64,000 nucleotides of DNA, taken from NCBI GenBank assembly GCA_020634455.1, contig JACKBQ010000001.1, positions 1,798,001 to 1,862,000 on the forward strand, given 5' to 3'. The notes beneath the pieces were generated by a model that was given only the letters and a program-made list of their open reading frames with translations, made no database searches and had not been told where the DNA came from. Below are positions 16,462-24,165 of the stretch, piece by piece; the stretch's first letter is position 1, and every line of letters starts with the position of its first letter. This stretch comes from Ardenticatenaceae bacterium. Its GTDB lineage: Bacteria; Chloroflexota; Anaerolineae; Promineifilales; Promineifilaceae. A program made the translations under genes and the position numbers.

Positions 16462-18524
16462 GGAATTTCCAGGCTTAGATGGTCGCGACCATCGGTGGTG
16501 AGGATGCGCACACCGGTCATCGGGTCGTACAGGCCAAAGGCAACGGCCGCGGCCTCGGCACCTTCCGGCACCGTTAGCCAATGCTGCTGCAAAAAGATGT
16601 CGCCCGGCTGCAACGTTACCGGATCGACCCACAAACCATCGTCCCCAGTAAGGAAGTTGCCCTCGGCGTCTAGCAGTTGGGCAAACACCTGCAAGCGTGA
16701 TCCAGCGTACACGCCCGGCGGCGGCGGATTGCTAATGAGTGGTATTTCGGGCAGTTGCAGTGTCTCACCAACCTGCCAGCCCAATTCCAAACGATGGGTT
16801 TCTGTATCGTAAACGGCCGTTAACCAGCACAATCCATTCACAAAACAGATGCGCTCCTCAGACCGGTCAGCGAGCATTTGCGCCTCCGTTTGAGCCAGCA
16901 AATAGTAGCCAGCCGTCACAGACGGTGCAACCGGATTCAGGAGCGGCTCATAAGCAACGGCCGTTTCCGGGAACCCCACAAAGCTCAGCGGCGGACTCAA
17001 CAGCAGCGCCCGCTCCGCGTTAAACCAACGAGGGCGCACATCATCATTGTTATGTAAACCAGTCCCCAGCGCCAACCGATCCCACGGCCCCGCCAGCCCG
17101 CCAGAAATGCCAAAATCAGTCATTTCCGGGTTTACATTTACATAATCCGCCACGTTCTGAATATCAGCACGGTATAAAAAGCGCACCATCCCCCGCTCCG
17201 GCCAGCGCTGGAAATAGTCAGGCAAATCGCGCACACCGATACTGCCAATTAGCAAGATCGCGGCAAAAAGACCTAAAAGAGACTGGAGATTGGGGACTGG
17301 AGATTTGGAAACAGTCTCCAGTCTCCAGTCTCTAACCCTTGGCCTGAGCGCAGCCGAAGGGTCCAATCTCCCAACAATCAACGCCGCCAAAATATACGTC
17401 GCTGGCTGGGCCAAAATGGTGTGCCCCAGGCTGGCTGGCGGGATGCTGATGAACGCGGGGGCAATCCCGGCCAGCCACCAGAGCAGCAAAAAGATGGCGG
17501 CCAATCCCCGCCGCTCAACCGTTGGCTCGATTTGTTGGCGGCGCAATCGGCCAACCAGCAAGCGCAACCCATCCCACAGCGCCAGCAGCACGCCGCCCCA
17601 GAAGAAAATCGCGCCGATTGTGCCAAACAACGGCCGTTCAGGAATGTTGTACAGCCATTCGTCGTCGCCGGTGGCGTGGAACATGCTCAGCGTGGTGATG
17701 ACGTATTCTTGCAGCGGTTCAAAGTTACCCGCGCGCGCTTCCACCAGCGGCACGGCCAATTCGCCTACGCGCCCTTCCGCCTCTGGCTGGGCTTGCAGGG
17801 TGAGGATGAGTGGGATAGCGAGAACGGCCGTTACCCCCAACATCACCCCCCAGCCGCGCCAATTTTTGTGGAAATACGGCCGTGCCAGCAGCCAGACCAC
17901 GCCCATGAACGCCAGCAAAATCAGCGGCACGCCGCGTCCGGCAAAGTAGGTGTAGAAGCCGAGGCTGGTGAAGAAGGCGGTAATTAGGTAATTAGAGACT
18001 GGAGATTGGAGATTGGAGATTGAGCGGACCAAGTCTCCAGTCTCTAGTCTCCAACCTCGTTTTTCAAAACCGCGCCAGAAGAAGTAAAAAGCGGCCGTTA
18101 CCAATACCGGCATGGTGACGTGGCGCAGACCGAAACGGCCGTACATCAATCCCCAAAAGCTAAACGCCAGCCCCGCCGCCGCCACCAAGCCCACCCAGCG
18201 GCCAAACAGTTTACGGCCCAGCAGGTACGTCAGCGGCACGACCAGCGTGCCCAAAAAGGCAGAAAGCAGCCGGATGCCCACCCAATTCGCGCCAAACAGC
18301 CCCAGCATGACGGCGTTGAGGGCGTGGTACAGCGCCTCGTGGCCGGACGCATCCGGGTAGTAAATCGCGAGATTGCCATCCAGCACCTTTTGCGAGATGA
18401 CCAGCGAGTTGATCAGCTCGTCATCGCGCCAGCCGGGCGGGAAATGGCCTAACTGCCACAGCCGCAGCCCAAAGGCCACAAAGGTGATGGCCACAATCAG
18501 CCAAAATTCACGCCGTCGGCTCAT
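16458..18524 (-). CDS. GT-C glycosyltransferase (GT39-like)
   Basis: A 688-residue protein, a paralog of the genes on both sides and of 48637-50625. About eleven membrane helices follow an N-terminal loop with PPGWRDDELIN, whose acidic pair is the expected catalytic or metal site of dolichyl/undecaprenyl-phosphate-sugar transferases. The last 200 residues are an extracytoplasmic domain (LQPGDIFLQQHWLTVPEG). The ATG at 18524 has GGGGG upstream. Two in-frame repeat insertions (17279-17365 and 17994-18060) enlarge two loops. The stop codon is provided by an inverted repeat. Substrate unknown; probably surface glycan or protein glycosylation. Confidence 0.8.
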   Translation of the reverse strand: MSRRREFWLIVAITFVAFGLRLWQLGHFPPGWRDDELINSLVISQKVLDGNLAIYYPDASGHEALYHALNAVMLGLFGANWVGIRLLSAFLGTLVVPLTYLLGRKLFGRWVGLVAAAGLAFSFWGLMYGRFGLRHVTMPVLVTAAFYFFWRGFEKRGWRLETGDLVRSISNLQSPVSNYLITAFFTSLGFYTYFAGRGVPLILLAFMGVVWLLARPYFHKNWRGWGVMLGVTAVLAIPLILTLQAQPEAEGRVGELAVPLVEARAGNFEPLQEYVITTLSMFHATGDDEWLYNIPERPLFGTIGAIFFWGGVLLALWDGLRLLVGRLRRQQIEPTVERRGLAAIFLLLWWLAGIAPAFISIPPASLGHTILAQPATYILAALIVGRLDPSAALRPRVRDWRLETVSKSPVPNLQSLLGLFAAILLIGSIGVRDLPDYFQRWPERGMVRFLYRADIQNVADYVNVNPEMTDFGISGGLAGPWDRLALGTGLHNNDDVRPRWFNAERALLLSPPLSFVGFPETAVAYEPLLNPVAPSVTAGYYLLAQTEAQMLADRSEERICFVNGLCWLTAVYDTETHRLELGWQVGETLQLPEIPLISNPPPPGVYAGSRLQVFAQLLDAEGNFLTGDDGLWVDPVTLQPGDIFLQQHWLTVPEGAEAAAVAFGLYDPMTGVRILTTDGRDHLSLEIP
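17279..17365. repeat. Heptamer-type repeat inside a GT-C gene
   Basis: GACTGGAGATT-type units and their complements, followed by CCTGAGCGCAGCCGAA (17343-17358), which occurs identically in the intergenic repeat at 48577-48592. The encoded peptide (DWRLETVSKSPVPNLQS) lies at residues about 387-415. Confidence 0.8.
17994..18060. repeat. GGAGATT heptamer repeat inside a GT-C gene
   Basis: Tandem GGAGATT units on one side and TCTCCAGTCTC units on the other form an inverted repeat. It encodes about residues 155-177 (WRLETGDLVRSISNLQSP). Confidence 0.8.
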
Positions 18525-18540
18525 GCCATCCCCCGCGATT

Positions 18541-18611
18541 TTGTCATACCCGTGCAGATGGACATCCACGCCTCATACGCGGCTGGATTCCCGCATTCGC
18601 GGGAATGACAG
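18541..18611. repeat. TGTCAT...ATGACA intergenic element
   Basis: TTGTCATACCCG and CGGGAATGACAG bound a roughly 70-base element with an inner CCCGCATTCGCGGG hairpin. It lies between two GT-C genes. Confidence 0.55.
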
Positions 18612-18624
18612 GACAGCAAACTTT

Positions 18625-18662
18625 CTCTGTGAAACTCTGTGTGACCTCTGTGCAACTCCGTG
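18625..18662. repeat. CTCTGTG repeats, family C
   Basis: Four spaced copies of CTCTGTG/CTCCGTG occur in 38 bases. The complement CACAGAG recurs at 40570-40637, 52281-52340 and 52630-52648. Confidence 0.6.
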
Positions 18663-18672
18663 TTCCTCTTTC

Positions 18673-20781
18673 CTATTCTGTAACGACCAAATTTGTAAGT
18701 TGGAGATTATCGCCAACGGCCGTTCCAGCCAACCACACCGTCAATCGCTCCGTTTGCTCACAGTCAGCATCCAGACAACTGTACAAACCAATGGTGAGCG
18801 GGTAGGTGCCAACGGCGGTTCCCTCCGGCACCACAAACTCATGCAGCTGCACCAACCAATCACCTGCCACCCAACTGCCGCTGGGCGCATCCAGTCGGTC
18901 GGCCTGCGCCAGCGGCACGCCATCTGGCCCCACCACATGGGTAAACAGCCGTAAATCGGGCAGGGCAGATTGCACCTGCCACACCGTCACCAACTGCACC
19001 ACGTCGCCCGCTACCACGCTTTCCGCCGACAAATCGTAACCAACCAGTTCGGCCGCATCGCCAAACTGCGCTGATTGGAGCGTTAGCCAATCTTGCCACG
19101 TCGCCACCGCCCCATCTGCCGCTACGCGATACACCCAGACGGGCCGATCCGCGTCATCGGGACGCAGGGAAAGCGTGTCCTGCAAATCTGCGGTTGCCAA
19201 ATACGGCCGTAACGCCTCCGGCAGCGGCGCAAATCCCGAAAAAACCAGCAACGCCTCAGCCGCATTAGGCACGATCAGGCTGCCTCGGCCATCAAACCAG
19301 CGCGGTTCAGGCACATCTGCGGGCAGCACCAGCTGCGCCAGCGCAGGCGTGTGAAACGGCCCCGGCGTAATCGTGGAAATGGCAGCATCGCTGATGTTTT
19401 GCCCTGCCAAATAATCGAGCGCGGCCACCATCGTGCTTTCGTACTGCACCCGCACCTCCGGCGCATTGGCCCACGTACCAAAATAATCCCGCGCAGTGAC
19501 AACGGCCGTTCCGCCAAACAACAGCAGTACCCCCACGCCAACAAGCGACCCCAATCTCCAATCTCCAATCTCCAATCTCCAAACCCACTCCACCCCCAAC
19601 GCCACCAGCAAATAAACCACCGGCTGCATCCCCATCCCCTGCGTCATGCTCAGCTCCGGCCCGGTGATAAGTACGGGAGCCAGCCCGCCCAGCAGCCAGA
19701 TGAGCGCCGCCGCGTAAGCCAGACGGCCATTCGCACCAGATAATTTTTCTACTCGCCACTCGCCACTCGCCACTCGCCAAACAGCCAGACCAATCCCTAC
19801 GTAAAACAACGCGCCCATGATTGGCCCCAGCAACGGCCGTTCCGCAATGTTGTAGCGCCAGGCCGTGTCCCCCGCCACCGTAAAAATCGCCAGCCCACCT
19901 TTGAGGTTGGCCCACAGCAAAGAAAAGTCGCCCTGGAGAACGGCCGTTAGCGGCGCGCTCAGCTCATCAATGCGAATTTCGGCACCCGGATTGGCTCGCA
20001 AGTAAGCCACCAGCGGCCAGGCGATCACACCCGCCACCAGCAGCGTAACGGCCGTTCCCGGCCAAACGCGCCGCAGCCAGCCGCGCTGCCAAACGCCGCC
20101 CAGCAGCACCAGCGCCGGAAACAGCAGCCACAGCCCGCGCGCCGGGATGTAGGTATAGAAGGTGAGTCCGAGGAGGAAGCCAGCGGTTGAAAAAGTAATC
20201 AGTAATCGGTAATCAGTGAGCAGTGATCGGTAATTGGTAATTGGTAATTGGTAATTTGATTTGTGGTGAGTATCTAATCTCCAATCTCCAGTCTCCAATC
20301 TCCGCAAGCCGCGCCAAAAAAAGTAAAGCGCCAGGGTAAAAAAAGCTGGCAAGGTGATGGAACGCAGTCCCTGGCGGGCGGCCATGAGTGGCCAAAAGCC
20401 AACGGCCAGCCCGGCGGCGGTGAGCAAGGCCACGCGATTGTTAAAGGCAAGGCGCGTCCAGGCGGTTATGCCGCCAATCATGACCAGGCTAAAGAAAACG
20501 GCCGTTCCCCGCAAAACCCACCCATGCTGCCCCAGCAACGCCATCGCCCCCGCCGTAACGTAATCAAACAGCGGTTCCCGACCATGCCCTATGATGAAAT
20601 AAATGTCACGCGCCCCATTGAGGATGGATACGGCCGTCAAGCCATGATCTGCCTCGTCGTGGGTAAAGCCTGGGGGCACACTATTTAGCTGGTAGACGCG
20701 CAAAAAGACGGCCGTTAGTAAAACCAACAGCAGCCAAAACCAAAATCCGGTTCGCGTTTCTACATCAAGCCAGTTGCGCAT
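18673..20781 (-). CDS. GT-C glycosyltransferase (GT39-like)
   Basis: A 702-residue third tandem paralog. The first loop carries PPGFTHDEADHG (acidic DE pair), followed by about eleven membrane helices and a C-terminal extracytoplasmic beta domain (WVAGDWLVQLHEFVVPEGTAVG). It likely transfers a lipid-linked sugar outside the membrane. Three tandem heptamer repeats interrupt it in frame: residues about 157-195, 336-346 and 401-411. The first and third lie at the same places as the two insertions in the neighbouring paralog. No clear Shine-Dalgarno precedes the ATG. Confidence 0.8.
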   Translation of the reverse strand: MRNWLDVETRTGFWFWLLLVLLTAVFLRVYQLNSVPPGFTHDEADHGLTAVSILNGARDIYFIIGHGREPLFDYVTAGAMALLGQHGWVLRGTAVFFSLVMIGGITAWTRLAFNNRVALLTAAGLAVGFWPLMAARQGLRSITLPAFFTLALYFFWRGLRRLETGDWRLDTHHKSNYQLPITNYRSLLTDYRLLITFSTAGFLLGLTFYTYIPARGLWLLFPALVLLGGVWQRGWLRRVWPGTAVTLLVAGVIAWPLVAYLRANPGAEIRIDELSAPLTAVLQGDFSLLWANLKGGLAIFTVAGDTAWRYNIAERPLLGPIMGALFYVGIGLAVWRVASGEWRVEKLSGANGRLAYAAALIWLLGGLAPVLITGPELSMTQGMGMQPVVYLLVALGVEWVWRLEIGDWRLGSLVGVGVLLLFGGTAVVTARDYFGTWANAPEVRVQYESTMVAALDYLAGQNISDAAISTITPGPFHTPALAQLVLPADVPEPRWFDGRGSLIVPNAAEALLVFSGFAPLPEALRPYLATADLQDTLSLRPDDADRPVWVYRVAADGAVATWQDWLTLQSAQFGDAAELVGYDLSAESVVAGDVVQLVTVWQVQSALPDLRLFTHVVGPDGVPLAQADRLDAPSGSWVAGDWLVQLHEFVVPEGTAVGTYPLTIGLYSCLDADCEQTERLTVWLAGTAVGDNLQLTNLVVTE
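19548..19580. repeat. TCCAATC heptamer array inside a GT-C gene
   Basis: Four tandem 7-base units (AATCTCC) read in frame as LEIGDWRL, with a 7-residue period. Confidence 0.85.
19745..19775. repeat. ACTCGCC heptamer array inside a GT-C gene
   Basis: Four tandem ACTCGCC units on the plus strand encode VASGEWRV on the minus strand. Confidence 0.85.
20195..20310. repeat. Compound heptamer arrays (GGTAATT and AATCTCC) inside a GT-C gene
   Basis: GGTAATC/GGTAATT units followed by AATCTCC/CAGTCTCC units span about 115 bases and encode the atypical loop at residues 157-195 (NYQLPITNYRSLLTDYRLL). GGTAATT units also fill the intergenic gap at 33101-33165. Confidence 0.85.
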
Positions 20782-20852
20782 CGTGGGCGGATATTACAAG
20801 AGCGGGGGAGTGGTGACAAATACGGCCGTCCTGCGTTTAGCCAACTTTCAAC

Positions 20853-20888
20853 AAAAAAAGCGCCCCGCAAATTCATGCGAGGCGCTTC
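20853..20888 (-). terminator. Terminator of the infC-rpmI-rplT operon
   Basis: On the minus strand AGCGCCTCGC pairs with GCGGGGCGCT and is followed by seven T, 44 bases past the rplT stop. Confidence 0.9.
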
Positions 20889-20931
20889 CAAAATGTAGGC
20901 AATCAAAAGATTAAATGAGGCGTTCTGTAAA

Positions 20932-21288
20932 TTAGTTCGCCAGGGCGTCCTTTGCCAGCGTGACAACGGCCGCAAACGCAGCCTCGTCCCGCACAGCCAG
21001 ATGCGCCAAAGCCTTGCGATCCAGATTCACATTCGCCAGCTTCAATCCGTGCATAAAACGGCTGTAGCTCAGGTCATGCATCCGCGTGGCCGCGTTGATA
21101 CGCGTAATCCACAAACGGCGGAATTCCCGCCGCCGAACCCGACGGTCCCGGTAAGCATACCAGTATGATTTCATCATGGCCTCGTTGGCACGACGGAACA
21201 GCTTACTCCGTGTACCCCACTGGCCTTTTGTCATCCGCAATATTTTTTTGTGACGACGTTGGGTTGTAAACCCACCTTTAACTCTCAT
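20932..21288 (-). CDS. rplT: 50S ribosomal protein L20
   Basis: A 118-residue protein that matches L20 over its full length: a basic N terminus (MRVKGGFTTQRRHKKILRMTKGQ) that threads into 23S rRNA, RREFRRLWITRINAA in the middle and NRKALAHLA-like NLDRKALAHLA near the C terminus. It is needed early in large-subunit assembly and represses its own operon in other bacteria. It is last in the conserved order infC-rpmI-rplT and is followed by a terminator. In contrast to its neighbours it contains no ACGGCCGT octamer, though a near match (ACGGCCGC) lies near its 3' end. Confidence 0.97.
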   Translation of the reverse strand: MRVKGGFTTQRRHKKILRMTKGQWGTRSKLFRRANEAMMKSYWYAYRDRRVRRREFRRLWITRINAATRMHDLSYSRFMHGLKLANVNLDRKALAHLAVRDEAAFAAVVTLAKDALAN

Positions 21289-21371
21289 GTCTTTTACCTC
21301 GCATTTGTTTGCGTAAAAGCGGGAAAAACAGTTTTGCTTGGTTTCAGAACTATCCCCGCTTTAGACAGATG

Positions 21372-21419
21372 GCCTGGCGCTCAAGCCGATTTCACCAGAA
21401 AAAGACCGAGGCCAGGCAG
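21372..21419 (-). other. Stem between rpmI and rplT
   Basis: GCCTGGC near 21373 and GCCAGGC near 21412 can pair across the 155-base rpmI-rplT gap. This is a possible autoregulatory or processing site; pairing only, no further support. Confidence 0.25.
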
Positions 21420-21443
21420 CGAACCATCTAAATAATTAATAAA

Positions 21444-21692
21444 TTAAGCTGGCGGATTGGCTTTGTACTTTTTCAGGTAAGGAGCCAACCGTTTGATACG
21501 TTTAATATCGCCAGAGTTTTCGACAACAAGCATACGGCTAAACAGCTGCTTGGTTCGGTTGGACTTGCGCCGACGCAAATGGCTTTTGCCACCTTTGGTA
21601 CGCACAATCTTGCCGCCGCCCGTCACGCGAAAACGCTTGGCCGCCGCTTTGTATGTCTTCAACTTATATTTTTTCTTTTTTGCTTTAGCCAT
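21444..21692 (-). CDS. rpmI: 50S ribosomal protein L35
   Basis: An 82-residue protein, slightly longer than the usual 64-66. It has the L35 core KTYKAAAKRFRVTGGGKIVRTKGGKSH and KSNRTKQLFS. The extra residues are a lysine-rich N terminus (MAKAKKKKYK) and a short tail after IKRLAPYLKKY. It sits between infC and rplT, the standard operon order. A GGAAAAAA site lies before the ATG. Confidence 0.96.
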   Translation of the reverse strand: MAKAKKKKYKLKTYKAAAKRFRVTGGGKIVRTKGGKSHLRRRKSNRTKQLFSRMLVVENSGDIKRIKRLAPYLKKYKANPPA

Positions 21693-21755
21693 TTTTTCCT
21701 CTTAAACAAGTGAAAGCGTTCACCTGAAATCAATCCAGAATTCTGCTCTCACACA

Positions 21756-21775
21756 AAAGCCCCCGGAGGGGCTTT
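21756..21775 (-). other. Stem-loop between infC and rpmI
   Basis: AAAGCCCC and GGGGCTTT form a perfect 8-bp stem with a 4-base loop in the infC-rpmI gap. On the minus strand it is followed by TTTTGTG, so it may act as a weak terminator or a protein-binding hairpin that sets the L35/L20 ratio. Confidence 0.5.
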
Positions 21776-21829
21776 GCCTACAACCTACATTTTGATTTTT
21801 CAAAAAACAACAGATACAGATTGTTAAAA

Positions 21830-22378
21830 CTATACCGTTGGATTTAACAAAAGCGTCATTGACCAACCTTCCAGCTTCGGCGCTTGTTCTACTTCCGCAA
21901 TTTCCCCAAGAATCTCCGCAATTTCTTCTAAAGTTTGCTGACCGATCTCAGGATAAGTAATTTCGCGGGCTTTGAAACGAACCTGGAATTTAACCTTTTT
22001 GCCCTCTTCAAGCCATTTCTTGGCTTTGCTTACGTACACGTCTCGATGAAAATCAGAAGTACGCGGCGTGAGCCGAAGCGTTTTTATCTCAATTTGCTTT
22101 TGCTGCTTGCGTGCTTCTCGTTCTCGTTTGGTTTTTTCGTAAGCAAATTTGCCGTAATCCATAATTCGGCAAACAGGTGGCGAGGCATTCGGGGCAACTT
22201 CAACCAAATCCAGCTCAGCTTCTTCAGCCATTTGCAGTGCCTGATTGGTGGGCACAACCCCATGATTCTCGCCGTTGTGGTCGATTAATCGAACCTCACG
22301 AACCCGTATTCGCCGATTAATGCGATATTCTGGGCCTTTTTCAACCCTTGTACGATTACTACTACGCCGTTTTCGAAT
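21830..22378 (-). CDS. infC: Translation initiation factor IF-3, probable AUU start
   Basis: IF-3 binds the 30S subunit, prevents premature joining of 50S and proofreads initiator tRNA pairing. The first ATG/GTG-type start in this frame (GTG at 22255) would remove the conserved N-terminal domain, but the frame stays open upstream and encodes YRINRRIRVREVRLIDHNGE, a clear IF-3 N terminus. No ATG, GTG or TTG fits there. An ATT at 22378 lies 10 bases after GGAG and gives 182 residues, the normal family length; an ATA two codons earlier is an alternative. An AUU start is the known device for IF-3 self-regulation in other bacteria. The C-terminal domain (GKKVKFQVRFKAREITYPEIG) is intact. Confidence 0.93.
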   Translation of the reverse strand: MRKRRSSNRTRVEKGPEYRINRRIRVREVRLIDHNGENHGVVPTNQALQMAEEAELDLVEVAPNASPPVCRIMDYGKFAYEKTKREREARKQQKQIEIKTLRLTPRTSDFHRDVYVSKAKKWLEEGKKVKFQVRFKAREITYPEIGQQTLEEIAEILGEIAEVEQAPKLEGWSMTLLLNPTV

Positions 22379-22427
22379 AGCTATTGTTCTCCAATTATTA
22401 AAGTGAGCAGTTCGGTTTGCTCAGTTA

Positions 22428-22460
22428 GTAAAAACAAACAGTCCGGTCATTAGACCGGAA
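22428..22460 (-). terminator. Attenuator-like hairpin in the infC leader
   Basis: On the minus strand TCCGGTC/GACCGGA forms a 7-bp stem with a 4-base loop followed by ACTGTTTGTTTTT, about 60 bases upstream of the infC start. It could be a leader terminator controlling infC-rpmI-rplT, or the end of an upstream transcript. Confidence 0.55.
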
Positions 22461-22548
22461 ATAGGCGAAAATCATATCACATCAGTCTGGGAGCGTCAAA
22501 CATTTTCAAACAAAATTAGCGCTACTTTTCAGGAGAAAATCAGGGCTT

Positions 22549-22749
22549 TTACAATAAGGCGATATTCAAAATGATAAGCAAAACAAACATAATCGCTGCC
22601 AGTGCAAATACGCGGCGTAAATCTTTTAATACATACGCATATTCCTGAGCAAATGCTTGTTTGCCTTCCCGCTTGCTGTCTGTTGCGTTTGCTTGTTCAG
22701 CTGTTTGCCGTCTTAATTGGGCCCGGCGGCTGGCTCTATCTTTTGCCAT
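22549..22749 (-). CDS. Small membrane protein, unknown function
   Basis: A 66-residue protein with a very charged N-terminal half (RASRRAQLRRQTAEQ) and one membrane helix at the C terminus (about 46-66; FALAAIMFVLLIILNIALL). AGGA precedes the ATG. This tail-anchored layout with a basic cytoplasmic part is common in small Chloroflexota proteins, but I recognise no family. It sits alone between the sortase gene and infC, both on the same strand. Confidence 0.65.
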   Translation of the reverse strand: MAKDRASRRAQLRRQTAEQANATDSKREGKQAFAQEYAYVLKDLRRVFALAAIMFVLLIILNIALL

Positions 22750-22845
22750 TCTGTAACATCCTTACACTAAAAGATTATGAAGGCGATCTTACCGTCAGAA
22801 CATAAAAGATGCCACATTCTCGTTAGGCCAAACATGCTTGGGCAA

Positions 22846-23865
22846 CTACGACGCAGGGCTGTTGGTCTTGAGGTCGGCAAAAACGACAATGCGTTGGGTA
22901 TTGATACGGTACGGGTAACAGGAGATGAGCGTCGCGCTGGCATACTCAGTGGGCTGCATCACATCTACTTCAGTCGGTTCTACAATCTCGATTTTGGTAA
23001 CAACGTAGGTGTAACTGCGCGCGCCCGTGGAGACAGTGAACTCATCCCCTGGGGAGAGTTTGTCCAAATCGCGAAAGATTTCGCCATAAATGTCGTTGTG
23101 GGCGGCAAGAACCATATTGCCAACCTGCCCCGGCAGCGCAGAATCGGTGTGGTACCCAACGCCGCGCTTAAGCTGCTCCCAATCATACACACCAGCGACG
23201 ATAGGCGCGTTGACGCCAATGGCTGGAATTTCGATGATGCGGGCTTGCTCAGGGCCGGGTGTGGGCAGCGGTGGCGGTTTGTATGCTTGCAACGCGGGCA
23301 GCAGGTGGGCGGGAATATCGCCAGATTCAATCGGTTCGGGGGAACGGCCGTCTACAAACCGATGTCCCGTGGGCAAGACTACCAAATCAATGAGCGGCGC
23401 GGCCGTCGGCGTAGGCAGCGTCAGGGCCGCAGCTTGTGACTGCTGCACCTGTGACAATTCCTGGTTTAGCTCCCGCTGGGTACCCCACAAGTTGAGCAGC
23501 ACCATTATAAGCCCCATCACTGCGCCTACTTCTACCAGAAAGAGCAGGCGGTTAAGCCAGGTACGGCCGTTGCCACGCTTCCCATTTTCGGTTGTAGCCT
23601 CGGCTTCCGGGGCAGATTCTGGCTCATCTTCCAGCTGGAGCTGGTATTGGCGCAGCGCTCCGCTGGGAGCCGCCTGGGGACGCGGTAGCACAGGTGGCTG
23701 CGGATTTGGAGCTGGCACGCCAGCCACATCCACCACCCGCCCTTCCGCTTTGAGCCGCTGCAACCGCTGGCGGCGCAAGGCGTGCTTCTTGCGGTAAAGT
23801 AACTGCTCAAGTTCCTCAACGGACAAATTTTCGGGCAGCTGCGGGTTGCTCATGGAGCCAATCAT
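22846..23865 (-). CDS. Sortase (class D/E-like transpeptidase)
   Basis: A 339-residue membrane-anchored cysteine transpeptidase. The cytoplasmic N-terminal third is charged and proline-rich, a membrane helix lies at about 112-132, and the catalytic domain (about 205-335) holds H256 in VLAAHND and C316 in LISCYPYRINTQRIVV, with an arginine nearby as required. Sortases join surface proteins to envelope components by their C-terminal sorting signal or build pili. No obvious LPxTG-type substrate is encoded in this window. The ATG at 23853 is an alternative start. Confidence 0.9.
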   Translation of the reverse strand: MIGSMSNPQLPENLSVEELEQLLYRKKHALRRQRLQRLKAEGRVVDVAGVPAPNPQPPVLPRPQAAPSGALRQYQLQLEDEPESAPEAEATTENGKRGNGRTWLNRLLFLVEVGAVMGLIMVLLNLWGTQRELNQELSQVQQSQAAALTLPTPTAAPLIDLVVLPTGHRFVDGRSPEPIESGDIPAHLLPALQAYKPPPLPTPGPEQARIIEIPAIGVNAPIVAGVYDWEQLKRGVGYHTDSALPGQVGNMVLAAHNDIYGEIFRDLDKLSPGDEFTVSTGARSYTYVVTKIEIVEPTEVDVMQPTEYASATLISCYPYRINTQRIVVFADLKTNSPAS

Positions 23866-23975
23866 ACGGAAAAAGCCACACTATGTAAAGTAATCTGCAC
23901 CCATCAGCCAAACATTCATTCAGTTTTCATATCTGGCCCACGAAGGCAATTTTAAGGAACGGCCGTTACGAAAAA

Positions 23976-23987
23976 TGAAACGATTCA
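23976..23987. promoter_or_regulatory. LacI-type operator O1
   Basis: TGAAACGATTCA, in an extended context AAATGAAACGATTCACTTT, is a near-perfect palindrome with a central CG, as bound by LacI/GalR regulators. It lies 9 bases upstream of a -35 element. Confidence 0.75.
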
Positions 23988-23996
23988 CTTTTTATC

Positions 23997-24024
23997 TTGA
24001 CAAACCGCCAGAAAATATGATAAT
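23997..24024 (+). promoter_or_regulatory. Promoter of the glycan utilisation locus
   Basis: TTGACA (23997-24002) and GATAAT (24019-24024) with 16-base spacing, 142 bases before the GH94 start. It is flanked by LacI-type operators on both sides. The rest of the 300-base gap 23866-24165 holds no gene. Confidence 0.7.
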
Positions 24025-24094
24025 TTGCCTCGAAACGGCCTTTTTTGTAGTTATCGCTTAACGTTGAGGCGCAGTTTTATATTTTTTTGCTCAA

Positions 24095-24112
24095 AAGTGA
24101 AACGTTTCACTT
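24095..24112. promoter_or_regulatory. LacI-type operator O2, perfect palindrome
   Basis: An 18-bp perfect palindrome, AAGTGAAACGTTTCACTT, downstream of the promoter. Its centre is 122 bases from that of O1, so the two could be bridged by one tetramer or dimer pair. The likely protein is the LacI-family regulator at 40678-41661. Confidence 0.85.
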
Positions 24113-24165
24113 AATGGGCGCAAAATCCCACCACTCTTTAATTAGCATCCTCTTTGAGGGGAAAA

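Noticed and set aside
16414..16632. N-terminal extension of the GT-C protein to 867 residues
   Set aside because: The extra residues are an arginine/histidine-rich shadow of the upstream gene plus the inverted repeat; the family starts at the membrane anchor.
17279..20310. CRISPR array suggested by regularly spaced short repeats
   Set aside because: Units are 7 bases, directly adjacent with no spacers, and there are no cas genes.
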